Source of the DNA: Cellulomonas timonensis
GTDB taxonomy: Bacteria; Actinomycetota; Actinomycetes; Actinomycetales; Cellulomonadaceae
Reading direction: 5' to 3'
NCBI RefSeq assembly: GCF_900046455.1
Contig: NZ_FCOT01000012.1
Location: 372,001-436,000 of the forward strand
Length of the DNA: 64,000 bases
The translations under genes were made by a program, and so were the position numbers. Of this stretch, positions 33,491 to 42,115 are shown in pieces (the first letter of the stretch is position 1; each line of letters begins with the position of its first letter). The notes under the pieces were generated by a model. The model was not told the DNA's origin and made no database searches. It saw nothing but the letters and a program-made list of their open reading frames with translations.

Positions 33491-33912
33491 GCGCCCTGCC
33501 TGTGGACGGCCTCCCACCGACGGATGGCCGCATGCCGCCCCAGTTGCGACTGTGCGCGCCGCTGCCCGGGCTGCCGGGCCACGACACGTTCACGATGGAC
33601 GCGCTGGACGACGACGGCACGCTGTTCGCCATGCGCAGCGCCCCGGCCGACCGCGCGCCGGTGCGGCTGTTCGTCGTCCCGCCGCGCGTGTTCTTCCCGG
33701 ACTACGCGCCGAGCGTGGACGCCGAGGCACACACGCTGGTCGGCGGGCGCGCGGAGGACCACCTGCTGCTCGTCGTGGTGCACCCCGCGGACCGCGACAC
33801 CCCGCCCACCGCGAACCTGCTGGCGCCGCTCGTGGTCGACCCGACCACCGGCGCGGCGATGCAGACGGTGCTCGGCGACGACGACTGGCCCCTGCACGCG
33901 CCGCTGGGCTGA
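33487..33912 (+). CDS. fliW: Flagellar assembly factor FliW
   Basis: FliW binds free flagellin or CsrA and so relieves CsrA repression as flagellin is secreted. The 141-residue protein has the family landmarks PLPGLPGHDTFTMDALDDDGTLFAMRS, FVVPPRVFFPDYAPSVD and TANLLAPLVVDPTTGAAMQTVL. It overlaps flgL (ATGA). Together with csrA at the other side of the island and the GGA sites in the fliC leader it completes the three-part switch. Confidence 0.92.
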   Translation: MSALPVDGLPPTDGRMPPQLRLCAPLPGLPGHDTFTMDALDDDGTLFAMRSAPADRAPVRLFVVPPRVFFPDYAPSVDAEAHTLVGGRAEDHLLLVVVHPADRDTPPTANLLAPLVVDPTTGAAMQTVLGDDDWPLHAPLG

Positions 33913-33953
33913 CACCCGGACACCGCCGCCGCGAACTCCGCAAACGATTTCAC

Positions 33954-33980
33954 TCATGTGCGCGGGCTGGACGTCGATCA
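33954..33980 (+). promoter_or_regulatory. Flagellar (sigma28-type) promoter of the EAL-HDOD gene
   Basis: Plus strand TCAT (33954-33957), 15 bases, G, then TCGATCA (33974-33980). The start codon is about 43 bases beyond the expected transcription start. Confidence 0.7.
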
Positions 33981-34029
33981 GATGGGTGTTGTCCGTTCGC
34001 CGGCCCGCCGTCCCCAGGGGGATCAGTCC

Positions 34030-35253
34030 ATGAGTGTGCTCGATGGTCGCAACTCGGCCGCGCGGGTCAGCGAGATCACGGTGCTGCGGCAGCCCGTGGT
34101 GCACCCGGATCGGGCCGTCTACGGCTATGCCGTCCGCGTGGTGGTGCTCGACGGCGCCGGTGCGCCGTTCCCCGAGCACCAGGTCGAGCACCTGATCGAG
34201 GCCGAGTACGCGAAGCTCGACTTCGCGATGCTGGCCGGCGATCGCGCCATCCTGCTGCGCGCCACGAACCGCCTGCTCACCGGCGACCTCGCGACCCCGA
34301 CCAGCCCGCACGGCGTGGTCCTCGAGCTCTCCCCCCTGCTCGCGCAGCGCGCCGACGCCCGCCTCCTCGTCGACGCCGCCCGTGAGCGCGGCGCCCGGAT
34401 CGCCCTCGCCGACTACTCCGGCAGCTCCTCGCAGGATGAGCTCCTCCCCCAGGTCGACCTCGTGAAGGTCGATGTGGCGCGCGGCCCGGACCGGGTCAGC
34501 GAGCTCGTGTCCCGGGCGCACGCCGCAGGCGCCACCGTCATCGGCGAGCGCGCCGACAACCGCGAGCGGATCCGCCTCGGCCAGCAGGCCGGCGTCGACC
34601 TGCTCCAGGGCCCCATGTTCCAGCGCCACCCCGAGACCACGGGACGCGACTTCTCCGCGGGCGAGCTGCAGTGCCTGGAGCTCATGCAGCTCCTCAGCGC
34701 GGAGTCCATCGACCAGGCCGCCGTGGTGCGCGTGGTGAGCTCGGACCCCGAGCTCGCGATCCGGGTGCTGCACCTGGTCAACTCCAGCGTGTACGCGCTG
34801 CGGCGCGAGATCGACTCGGTGCACCAGGCAGTGGTGCTGGTCGGCCCGCAGCAGCTCGCGGCCCTCGCGATGGCCTCCCTCATCGACGCGCGTCCCACCA
34901 CCGTCGGGGCCCTCTGGGCGACGCTCACCCGCGCGCTGACGTGCCGCTCCCTCACCGGCGAGGACGCCGCGTACACCGTGGGGCTGCTCTCCGCCGTCGC
35001 CTCCCAGCTCGGCATCTCCACAGCGGACCTGGTGAGCCGCACGGGCGTCTCCAGCGACGTCGCGCGCGCCCTTAACGAGCAGACCGGCCCCTACGGCCCG
35101 ACGCTCGCCGCGGTGCTCGCCCATGAGGAGAACGACGTGGAGGGAGTCCGCGCGACGGGCCTGGAGCCCTTCGACGTGGCCCACGCCTACCTCGCCGCGG
35201 TGCCCGAGGCGCTCGCCACGGCGACGTCCTTGGCGGTCGGGTCCCGGTCCTAG
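34030..35253 (+). CDS. EAL-HDOD (YuxH-type) signalling protein, degenerate EAL
   Basis: A 407-residue protein with an N-terminal EAL-like domain (about 15-190) and a C-terminal HDOD domain (about 200-390; LLSAESIDQAAVVRVVSSDPELAIRVLHLVNSSVYAL). Catalytic EAL residues are lost: the EAL position reads YGYAVRV and the usual DDFG is replaced in ALADYSGSSS, so c-di-GMP hydrolysis is unlikely, though binding is possible. The ATG has AGGGGGA upstream; an earlier in-frame ATG would lie upstream of the promoter -10. Its own flagellar promoter ties it to motility control. Confidence 0.88.
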   Translation: MSVLDGRNSAARVSEITVLRQPVVHPDRAVYGYAVRVVVLDGAGAPFPEHQVEHLIEAEYAKLDFAMLAGDRAILLRATNRLLTGDLATPTSPHGVVLELSPLLAQRADARLLVDAARERGARIALADYSGSSSQDELLPQVDLVKVDVARGPDRVSELVSRAHAAGATVIGERADNRERIRLGQQAGVDLLQGPMFQRHPETTGRDFSAGELQCLELMQLLSAESIDQAAVVRVVSSDPELAIRVLHLVNSSVYALRREIDSVHQAVVLVGPQQLAALAMASLIDARPTTVGALWATLTRALTCRSLTGEDAAYTVGLLSAVASQLGISTADLVSRTGVSSDVARALNEQTGPYGPTLAAVLAHEENDVEGVRATGLEPFDVAHAYLAAVPEALATATSLAVGSRS

Positions 35254-35266
35254 CGGGATCGCGACG

Positions 35267-35279
35267 TAACCTGGTGACC
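35267..35279 (+). promoter_or_regulatory. Leaderless-type -10 element before the DUF2530 gene
   Basis: TAACCT (35267-35272), 7 bases, then the GTG start codon at 35280. The same TANNNT-N7-start spacing occurs before four genes in the window. Confidence 0.5.
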
Positions 35280-35522
35280 GTGCCATCACTGATCGAGGTC
35301 GTGCTCCACCCGGACCGCCGTAAGGCGAGCCCGGAGCCGGTCGCCGTCAGCCTGCGCCCCGTGTTCCTCGTCGGCATCGTCGTCTGGCTGGTCGCGCTGG
35401 GCGTCTCGGCGCTGCTGTGGTGGCGCGGCACGATCGACAGCACGTCGCTGTGGGTGTGCGCCACCGGCATGCTGCTCGGCGCCGGCGGCTACCTCTGGTC
35501 CCGGCAGAGCCCGGACCGCTGA
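35280..35522 (+). CDS. Small membrane protein, DUF2530 family
   Basis: An 80-residue protein with two membrane helices (about 24-46 and 55-73). The motif VVLHPDRRKASPEPV followed by VSLRPVFLVGIVVWLVAL fits the actinobacterial DUF2530 family of unknown function. The GTG at 35280 is preferred because of the leaderless -10 spacing; a GTG two codons upstream is in frame. It converges with the MFS gene, 22 bases apart. Confidence 0.82.
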   Translation: MPSLIEVVLHPDRRKASPEPVAVSLRPVFLVGIVVWLVALGVSALLWWRGTIDSTSLWVCATGMLLGAGGYLWSRQSPDR

Positions 35523-35544
35523 CCCTCTCGCTCGCGTAGCGCGC

Positions 35545-36873
35545 TCAGGGCAGCTCCTCGCGGGAGCGCACCGCCCCGCCGTCCCAGGACAGCTCCACCC
35601 CGGCGCGCCGGCGCGTCGTGGCATTCGCGTGCACCGACCATCGCGGCACCCACCGCGCCAGCGCCCCGGCCGCGAGCAGCCCCAGCCCGCCGATCGTCGC
35701 GATGCCTGCCGCGAGGCTCCCCAGCGCGGCCCCGGCGGACACCACCAACGGCCCAGCCGCGGCGCCCGAGTCCTGCAGCAGCCGCCACGCCCCCAGGAAC
35801 TGCGACCGGCCGGCCACCGGCGCCACGTCGGCGCCCAGCGTCATGAGGATCCCGGAGCCGATGCCGTTGCCCAGGCCCATGACCATCGCCACAGCCGCGA
35901 GGCTGGCGAGGCTGTGGGTCAGCGGCAGCACGGCGATGCTCAGCCCGAGCACCAGCATCGACGGCACCGCCACCCACATCCGCCCGCGCCGGTCCATGAC
36001 CTTGCCCGCCGGGTAGAACAGCAGCATGTCCACGGCGCCCGACAGGCCGAAGACGAGGCTCGTGGCCGTCGGAGACAGGCCGATGTGCTCCGACCACAGC
36101 GGCAGCACCACCTGCTTGCTCGCCCGGACGGCGCCCACCAGCACCACCGCGGAGCCGAGGGTCGCCAACACCCTCCAGTGCTGCGCCAGCACTTGTCGGG
36201 TCGAGACGCGGGGCGCCGCCGTGCGGGCCGGGCGCCCGCGGCCGCCCTCGACGTCCGGCACGACCAGCACCACCAGGCCTGCCGCGAGCGCCGTGCCCAC
36301 CGCGAGCCAGAACACCCCGCGCAACTCGGTGAAGTGCAGCACCGCCGCTCCGAGGAACGGCCCGAGGAACGCCCCGATCCGGCTCACCCCGCCGAGCGTC
36401 GACATGGCGCGCGCCCGGTTCACCACGGGGGTGACCTCGGTGAGGTAGGAGTGCCGGGCCAGGTGGAACACCGAGCTCGCGGCGCCCGTGCCCAGCACGG
36501 CGATGCCGAAGGTCAGCAGGTTCGGGGCGAGCGCGCATCCGGCGAGCGTGAGCAGCGCGAGGATCGTGGCGACGAGCATCGCGCGCCGGTCCCCCACCCG
36601 GGCGGCGAGGGCGCCGGCCGGGATGTCTCCCAGCACCTGGCCGACGCCGAGCAGCGCCACCAGCACGCTCGCGCCCGCCAGGCTCGCGCCCAGGTCCGAG
36701 GCGGCCAGCGCGACCACCGGCAGGATCGCACCGAGCCCGATCTCGAAGACCAGGCTGGGCGCCAATACACCGGCGAGCACCGCGCCGGAGGACAGCTTCG
36801 CCACCCGCGCGGCGCCGGGCTCGGGTGTGGCGGGATCAGGCGTGCCGTGCTCAGGCGGCGGCGGAGCCGTCAT
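35545..36873 (-). CDS. MFS transporter
   Basis: A 442-residue membrane protein with about twelve helices. The loop between helices 2 and 3 reads GDIPAGALAARVGDRRAML, matching the MFS GxxxDRxGRR motif, and YPAGKVMDRRGRM repeats it in the second half. It probably exports drugs or small metabolites; the substrate cannot be told. The ATG overlaps the stop of the 1084-residue gene (ATGA), so it is translationally coupled to it. Confidence 0.9.
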   Translation of the reverse strand: MTAPPPPEHGTPDPATPEPGAARVAKLSSGAVLAGVLAPSLVFEIGLGAILPVVALAASDLGASLAGASVLVALLGVGQVLGDIPAGALAARVGDRRAMLVATILALLTLAGCALAPNLLTFGIAVLGTGAASSVFHLARHSYLTEVTPVVNRARAMSTLGGVSRIGAFLGPFLGAAVLHFTELRGVFWLAVGTALAAGLVVLVVPDVEGGRGRPARTAAPRVSTRQVLAQHWRVLATLGSAVVLVGAVRASKQVVLPLWSEHIGLSPTATSLVFGLSGAVDMLLFYPAGKVMDRRGRMWVAVPSMLVLGLSIAVLPLTHSLASLAAVAMVMGLGNGIGSGILMTLGADVAPVAGRSQFLGAWRLLQDSGAAAGPLVVSAGAALGSLAAGIATIGGLGLLAAGALARWVPRWSVHANATTRRRAGVELSWDGGAVRSREELP

Positions 36874-39800
36874 CCACGCGCCTGGAGGTCGGGGTCCAGG
36901 GCGGCCTCGACCCGCAACTCGGGGAGCCGATCGGGGTCGGTGAGCACGGTCTCCACCACATGCCGCGCCCAGAACCGCCCGGCGGCCTGCCCGAGGGCCC
37001 GCGCCAGCCCGGCGAGCTGGGTCGCGTGCACCACGGCGGACTCGCCCGCGCCCTCGACCCACCAGTCGACGGGCACGCCGTCGACCCGCAGCACGTCGTG
37101 CTCGATCCAGGTCGCCGGGGCGCCGGGCAGCAACGCCAGGACCTCCGGCGGGGTGGGAACCCGCACCGGGCCGCCGTCGTCCTCGGCTCCGGCGTCGTCA
37201 GGCGCGTCGTCCGCGTCGTCCTCGGCAGCCGCCTCCACCCGGCCCGGGGCCAGGTCGGAGGCCAGCGGAAGGTCGAGCAGCGCGGCCAGCGCCTCGGCCG
37301 TCGAGCGGTCCGAGCCCTCCTGCTGCCCGGGAAGCAGTGCCGGCACGGGGATCAGCGCGGCGAGGTCGGTGCGCTGCAGCCACATCGGGGCGTCGGCCAC
37401 CGCCATGTCGTCGGTCTCCGCGACCTGCGCCTGCTCGGCGGAGACCAACGCGGGCAGCAGGTCGACGCCCTCCCCCGGACCATCCTGCGGGGCATGCCGC
37501 GCAATCCACGCCCAGGTGCGCCACAGCCCGACGGCGAGCGCCAGGTCGACGGGTGTGCCCGCGTCCCCCAGGCCGTCGAGCAGCACGCCCCAGGCGGCGG
37601 CGTCCAGACCGTGCAGGTCGCTGACCCCGCCCAGCGCGCGCTGCACCTCGGAGTCGAGGCCGGCCACGACGTCGGGGGCGGCCGGCAGCAGCTCCCGGGC
37701 CGCCTCGTCGGCGTCGGCGGGGGCGAACGGGCGGCCCAGGCCGAGCCCGGACCTCGTGCGCAGCCACCATGCGGTGTACGAGGGCGCCGTGCGGGCGACC
37801 CCCTCGGCCCGCACCGGGTCGAGCAGCGCCGACCGCAGGCGCGGGACGCTGGCGATGCGCGTCAGCACCTGCGGCCACGCGTCGTCGGCCACGGCGTCGA
37901 GGTCCGCCACCGCGTCGACCTCGGCCACGTAGGAGCCCGTCCCGAGCACGCGGGCGAGCTCGGCGACGTAGTCCTCCCAGCCGTCGAGGGACTGCGCCAC
38001 GAGCTGGTCGGCGCCGTCCGCGTCGAGGTCGAGCGCGTCGACGTCCACGACGACGTCGCCCACCCGCACTGTCACCAGGTCGTCGCGCACGCCTGCGGCG
38101 ACCAGCACGTCGGCGCCCCACCGCTCCAGGGTGGCGACCTCCACGGCTGCGAGCACGCGCGCGTCGAGCAGGCGTTCCGCGTCGGAGCCGGGCAGCAGCA
38201 GCCCGTGGGCGGGCGTGGGCTCGCCGTCGGCGGCCGGCAGCGTGAGCAGGCCCAGCCAGGCCAAGACCTCCGCCGGCAGCGCCTGCGCGGGGTCGGCCTC
38301 CCGCTCGTCGAGCGCCGCGCGGACCAGCGTCAACACCGCGCCCGTCACCTCGTCGGCGAGTTGCAGGTCGTCGTCGTCGGCCTGGTCGAGCACCGCCTGG
38401 CGCACAGCGGGGTGGGCCAGCAGCCCGGCGGCGTCGGACGGCGTCGCGCCGAGGCTCTCCAGCAGCGGGTGCGCGGCGTCGGGGTGCACGACGCGCAGCC
38501 CCCAGCGCGACAGCACCTCGAACGCGACGTCCTGCGCGGCGTCGCCCACACTCGTGTCGCGCAGCACCAGCCCGCGTGCGCCGCGCACCACCCGGCCGTC
38601 GGCCAGCGGCACCGGCAGCGCGCCGAGCTGCTCCCGGACGTCGGGCTCGGAGGCCACTGGCGCCAGCGCGGCGTACAGGTCCCGCCACCGCCCGGGGTCG
38701 GCTCCCCCGGCGGCTGGCAGCTCCTCGACCAGGTCGGACAGGTCCCGCAGCTCGACGCCCAGCGTGCGCGCGGCGACCTCGGAGCCGGGGGCCAGCCGCA
38801 CCAGCCCGGAGGCGTGCTCGGCCAGCGCCGCCACAGCGCCGGGGTCCCGGCCGGCCGGCCCGGCGAGCGCCACCGAGCGCCCTGGCTCGAGCAGCCCGCC
38901 GACGTCCGCGTCCTCGTCGCCGGCGGCGCCAGGCAGCGGCCGGGCAGCGGGCGCCAGCAAGGGCGTGCGGGCGAGCCGCTCCACCAGCCGCTCACGCAGC
39001 GCGCCGTCCAGGGCGCCACCCGGCAGCCCCGTCGGCACCAGCGCCAGAGGATCGTCTCCGGCGTCCGCGAGCGTGGTCGCGAGCCGCGCGTACACGTCGG
39101 CCGCGTGGTCCAGCACCGCGTCGGTGAGCGGCCCCCGGGCCACGTGGCGCCGTGCCGGGTCGAGCGGGAAGGTCGCCACCAGCAGCGCGGGCGCGGTGCA
39201 CGGCTCATCGGTGGGCGTGGGGGCGTGCACCACGCGCTCCCAGGCAGCCCCCGAGCCGGCGACGGGCACCGCCCAGGTGACCCGCCACGCGCGTGCGTCG
39301 CGTTCCTCGACGGGACGGTCGGCGAGCAGCGCGAGATCCAACTCGCCCTGCGCCGAGGCCACATGCCACCGCTCGCCCACCTGCGCGATGCGGCGCACCG
39401 GCTGATCGGCGCCGTCGTCCTCGATGACGATCTCCACCAGGCCCGGAAGCGCCAGCAGCAGCGGGTCGCCCACGGCGGCGAGCAGGGCCCGCACCTCGTC
39501 GGTGGCCACCTCGTCGCGCAGCTCGAGCACCACGGCGGTGTCATAGCCGGTCGGCGGGGTCCCCTCGGCGGGCAGCGGCAGCCGCAGCGCGGGCAGCGAG
39601 CCGTCCCGGCGGCGCACCTCGTCCGCGAGATCGGGCAGGTCGGCGGTGGCCTCGGCCAGCAGCTCACGGGTGTCCGCGAGGGAGAACCTCACCCCGCCCG
39701 TGGTCGACAGCACCGAGACCTCGTCGGCGACCGAGCGCACCGCGGCGAACCCCACCCCGAACCGGCCGACGACCCCGGGAGCCGCGGGACCCCGTCCCGC

Positions 39801-40124
39801 CTGCGCGTCGCGCTTCGCCGAGGCGCGCATCGACGCGAGCGACGCCACCCCCGCGGCGTCCAGCGGCGCGCCGGTGTTCGCGGCGACGAGCACGGCGCCG
39901 TCTTGCGTGGTGGCGAGCCGCAGTAGCAGCCTGCCCGGCACGCCTGCGCGCGTGGCGGCGTCTGACGCGTTCTGCGCGAGCTCGACGAGCACCCGGTCGC
40001 GGTAATACCCGCGGGCGTGGTCCTCCTCGGTGTTGGCGTCCTCGCGGAGCCGGGCCGGGGAGGCCCGCCACGCCTCCAGCACGGCAGCGCGCAACGCCGC
40101 CGTGTCGAAGGCGTCCGAGGTCAC
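36870..40124 (-). CDS. Sacsin/Hsp90-type ATPase domain protein
   Basis: A large 1084-residue cytoplasmic protein. The first 200 residues form a GHKL ATP-binding fold of the sacsin N-terminal type: RDRVLVELAQNASDAATRAG (the N-box Glu-Asn pair), VAANTGAPLDAAGVASLASMRAS (G1 region) and VGRFGVGFAAVRSVADEVSVLS (G2 region). The remaining 800 residues are Ala/Leu/Asp/Val-rich with no domain I recognise. Related long proteins occur in actinobacteria and are annotated as Hsp90-like or sacsin-like, but function is not established. It overlaps the DUF3027 gene upstream and the MFS gene downstream by four bases each. Confidence 0.8.
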   Translation of the reverse strand: MTSDAFDTAALRAAVLEAWRASPARLREDANTEEDHARGYYRDRVLVELAQNASDAATRAGVPGRLLLRLATTQDGAVLVAANTGAPLDAAGVASLASMRASAKRDAQAGRGPAAPGVVGRFGVGFAAVRSVADEVSVLSTTGGVRFSLADTRELLAEATADLPDLADEVRRRDGSLPALRLPLPAEGTPPTGYDTAVVLELRDEVATDEVRALLAAVGDPLLLALPGLVEIVIEDDGADQPVRRIAQVGERWHVASAQGELDLALLADRPVEERDARAWRVTWAVPVAGSGAAWERVVHAPTPTDEPCTAPALLVATFPLDPARRHVARGPLTDAVLDHAADVYARLATTLADAGDDPLALVPTGLPGGALDGALRERLVERLARTPLLAPAARPLPGAAGDEDADVGGLLEPGRSVALAGPAGRDPGAVAALAEHASGLVRLAPGSEVAARTLGVELRDLSDLVEELPAAGGADPGRWRDLYAALAPVASEPDVREQLGALPVPLADGRVVRGARGLVLRDTSVGDAAQDVAFEVLSRWGLRVVHPDAAHPLLESLGATPSDAAGLLAHPAVRQAVLDQADDDDLQLADEVTGAVLTLVRAALDEREADPAQALPAEVLAWLGLLTLPAADGEPTPAHGLLLPGSDAERLLDARVLAAVEVATLERWGADVLVAAGVRDDLVTVRVGDVVVDVDALDLDADGADQLVAQSLDGWEDYVAELARVLGTGSYVAEVDAVADLDAVADDAWPQVLTRIASVPRLRSALLDPVRAEGVARTAPSYTAWWLRTRSGLGLGRPFAPADADEAARELLPAAPDVVAGLDSEVQRALGGVSDLHGLDAAAWGVLLDGLGDAGTPVDLALAVGLWRTWAWIARHAPQDGPGEGVDLLPALVSAEQAQVAETDDMAVADAPMWLQRTDLAALIPVPALLPGQQEGSDRSTAEALAALLDLPLASDLAPGRVEAAAEDDADDAPDDAGAEDDGGPVRVPTPPEVLALLPGAPATWIEHDVLRVDGVPVDWWVEGAGESAVVHATQLAGLARALGQAAGRFWARHVVETVLTDPDRLPELRVEAALDPDLQARG

Positions 40125-41083
40125 CAGTCCGGGCTCAGCGTGTCGTCGCCCTCGTCGGTGGCTGGCTCGTCGGCGGCAGGCTCATCCGCGACGACCTCGG
40201 CGGCGACGACCTCGACAGCGACCACGTCGACGGCTGCGGGCTCGTGGGCAGCAGGCTCATCCGACACGATCTCGGGCACGGCGACCTCTGCCGTGGCCTC
40301 GTCGGCCACGTCCGCGTCGGCGGCCGTGCGGACCACCTCCACCTGCATCTCGTCGATGCCCGGGTCGGGGGCGGGCCAGTCGGACGCATGCGGCTCGACG
40401 TCCGTCTCGGAGTGCGCGCCGCAGCCGTGGTCGAGGCTCACCACGCGCCCGTCGTCGGGGGACCACTCGTTCGCGCAGACGCCGAAGAGGCGGCCCAGGG
40501 AGCCCTGCAACGGGATGAGGAACGCGCAGGCGACGCACGCGGCGGCGGCCGTGACGGCGCCGGCGGCGGGGGGGCCCTGCGAGCCGCGGTACCAGCGCTC
40601 CGCGACCTCGTCGAGGCCCTGCGGGGACAGCACACGGGCGCGGGCGGGCGCGAGCTCGTCGATGGCGACCTCGTCGACCTCGGGGTCGCCTGTGGGCGTC
40701 CAGCCGGGCTCGAGGCGCGGGTCGTCGGCGCGGAAGGGGAGCACGTCGCCGGGGCCGATGTCGCCCGGGCGCAGCCGCTCGGACCACGGCACCCACTCGG
40801 GGGCGAGGATCGCGTCATCGCCGGGGAGCAGCACGGCCTCGCACACCGTGGCGGTGCGGGAGCGCGGGATCCGGGCGACGGTGACCGTCCAGGCCCAGCC
40901 CCGGTAGCCCTTCGCGGCGCTGGCGAACCGGTGGGAGACGAGCCGTTCGCTCTCGACGACGGCGCCCAGGTACGCGCCGACGTCCTCCGGGTGCTCGGCG
41001 AGCTCGACCGCGGCGGCGCGGGCCAGCTCGACCGTCGCCTCGGAGCTGAGGACGGCGTCCTTCGTCGCGGTGGCCATCCTCAC
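40121..41083 (-). CDS. DUF3027 family protein
   Basis: A 320-residue protein of the actinobacterial DUF3027 family. The conserved part (about 5-235) includes GAYLGAVVESERLVSHRFASAAKGYRGWAWTVTVAR and FGVCANEWSPDDGRVVSLDHGCGAHSE, with cysteines that might bind metal. A low-complexity acidic tail rich in Val, Ala, Glu and Asp occupies about 240-320. A GTG start overlaps the stop of the cold-shock gene (GTGA); an ATG two codons in is also possible. Function unknown. Confidence 0.88.
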   Translation of the reverse strand: MRMATATKDAVLSSEATVELARAAAVELAEHPEDVGAYLGAVVESERLVSHRFASAAKGYRGWAWTVTVARIPRSRTATVCEAVLLPGDDAILAPEWVPWSERLRPGDIGPGDVLPFRADDPRLEPGWTPTGDPEVDEVAIDELAPARARVLSPQGLDEVAERWYRGSQGPPAAGAVTAAAACVACAFLIPLQGSLGRLFGVCANEWSPDDGRVVSLDHGCGAHSETDVEPHASDWPAPDPGIDEMQVEVVRTAADADVADEATAEVAVPEIVSDEPAAHEPAAVDVVAVEVVAAEVVADEPAADEPATDEGDDTLSPDW

Positions 41084-41463
41084 GCCTCGAGGTCGTCGGC
41101 GACGGCGCGCAGCACAGCGGCGACCTTGGTCGCCCCGCCCTTCTCGGGGTAGCGGCCACGGCGCAGGCCGTTGCCGACACCGTCGAGCAGCTTGATGAGG
41201 TCCTCGATGATGACGGCCATGTCGTCGGCCGGCTTGCGCTGCGCCTTCGCGACGGACGGCACCGGGTCGAGGACCTTCACGGACAGTGCCTGCGGGCCGC
41301 GTCGCCCGTCAGCCACGCCGAACTCGACCTTGGCGCCCGGCTTGGGAGCCGCTGCGCCCGCGGGCAGCGCCGAGGCGTGCAGGAAGACCTCGTCGCCCTC
41401 GTCGCTGGCGATGAATCCGAATCCGCGCTCGGTGTCGAACCACTTGACCTTGCCGGTGGGCAC
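41080..41463 (-). CDS. Cold-shock domain protein with C-terminal extension
   Basis: A 127-residue protein. Residues 1-66 are a cold-shock domain with both RNA-binding motifs: KGFGF-type RGFGFIA and VFLHASAL, after the start MPTGKVKWFD. Residues about 70-127 are a helical extension absent from short Csp proteins. The start is GTG. It heads the csp-DUF3027-ATPase-MFS unit, all joined by 4-base overlaps. Confidence 0.93.
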   Translation of the reverse strand: MPTGKVKWFDTERGFGFIASDEGDEVFLHASALPAGAAAPKPGAKVEFGVADGRRGPQALSVKVLDPVPSVAKAQRKPADDMAVIIEDLIKLLDGVGNGLRRGRYPEKGGATKVAAVLRAVADDLEA

Positions 41464-41585
41464 CGCAACCCCTGGTGTTCGATGGATGAATACTGGCCAA
41501 TGCTACCTGTTGGGACCCTCGCGCCCTCGTCGCGCGCCGAGGCGTCCGCGTCGGGTCCGGACGGCATCCCGGCGCGCCGTCGACG

Positions 41586-41598
41586 TATCGTGGCCGGG
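41586..41598 (+). promoter_or_regulatory. Leaderless-type -10 element before the zinc-finger gene
   Basis: TATCGT (41586-41591), 7 bases, then the ATG at 41599. The hexamer and the spacing are identical to those before the gene at 42116. Confidence 0.55.
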
Positions 41599-42018
41599 AT
41601 GGGGGACGAGGCCGCGCACGAGGCTCCGCACGAGGGCGCCGCGGAGGTCGACCCGGCCCGGGCGCGGGAGCTCCTGGAGCAACTCCGGCTCGACGCCGTG
41701 GGACGGCTGGTGTCGCTGCGGGGCGACCTGGCCGGCCTGTTCGACGCCCAGCGGGACACGGCCACCGACGACGAGCACGACCCGGAGGGCTCCACCCTCG
41801 CCTTCGAGCGGGCCCAGGCGGATGCCCTCGCACGCGCCGCGCTCGACCAGGTCGCGGAGATCGACGCCGCGCTGGGCCGGCTGGAGTCGGGCGGCTATGG
41901 CCGCTGCGAGGTCTGCGGTGATCCGATCGCGCCCGCCCGGCTGGAGGCGCGGCCCGCGGCGCGCACCTGCATCCGTTGCGCGTCGGGTTCGCGGAACGCT
42001 GGCGGATCCAGCGGCTGA
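41599..42018 (+). CDS. TraR/DksA-type zinc-finger protein
   Basis: A 139-residue protein with a helical N-terminal part (about 20-100) and a C4-type zinc finger at the C-terminus: CEVCGDPIAPARLEARPAARTCIRC (four cysteines, CxxC-N17-CxxC). DksA/TraR proteins act in the secondary channel of RNA polymerase; whether this one does is inference. No Shine-Dalgarno is seen, in line with a leaderless mRNA. Confidence 0.88.
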   Translation: MGDEAAHEAPHEGAAEVDPARARELLEQLRLDAVGRLVSLRGDLAGLFDAQRDTATDDEHDPEGSTLAFERAQADALARAALDQVAEIDAALGRLESGGYGRCEVCGDPIAPARLEARPAARTCIRCASGSRNAGGSSG

Positions 42019-42102
42019 CCTGCGCCCACGCTGACGCCGCGAATCCGGGGGCTGCCAGCGGCGCCAGGACGTCGTCGCAGGGTAGGAGGGCCATCCGACA
42101 CG

Positions 42103-42115
42103 TATCGTGGGAGGG
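42103..42115 (+). promoter_or_regulatory. Leaderless-type -10 element before the XPB-associated gene
   Basis: TATCGT (42103-42108), 7 bases, then ATG at 42116. An in-frame GTG at 42107 lies inside the -10 and is unlikely as start. Confidence 0.55.

Noticed and set aside
36825..39926. 1033-codon plus-strand open frame opposite the sacsin-type gene
   Set aside because: Composition is that of an antisense shadow; the minus strand encodes a recognisable ATPase.
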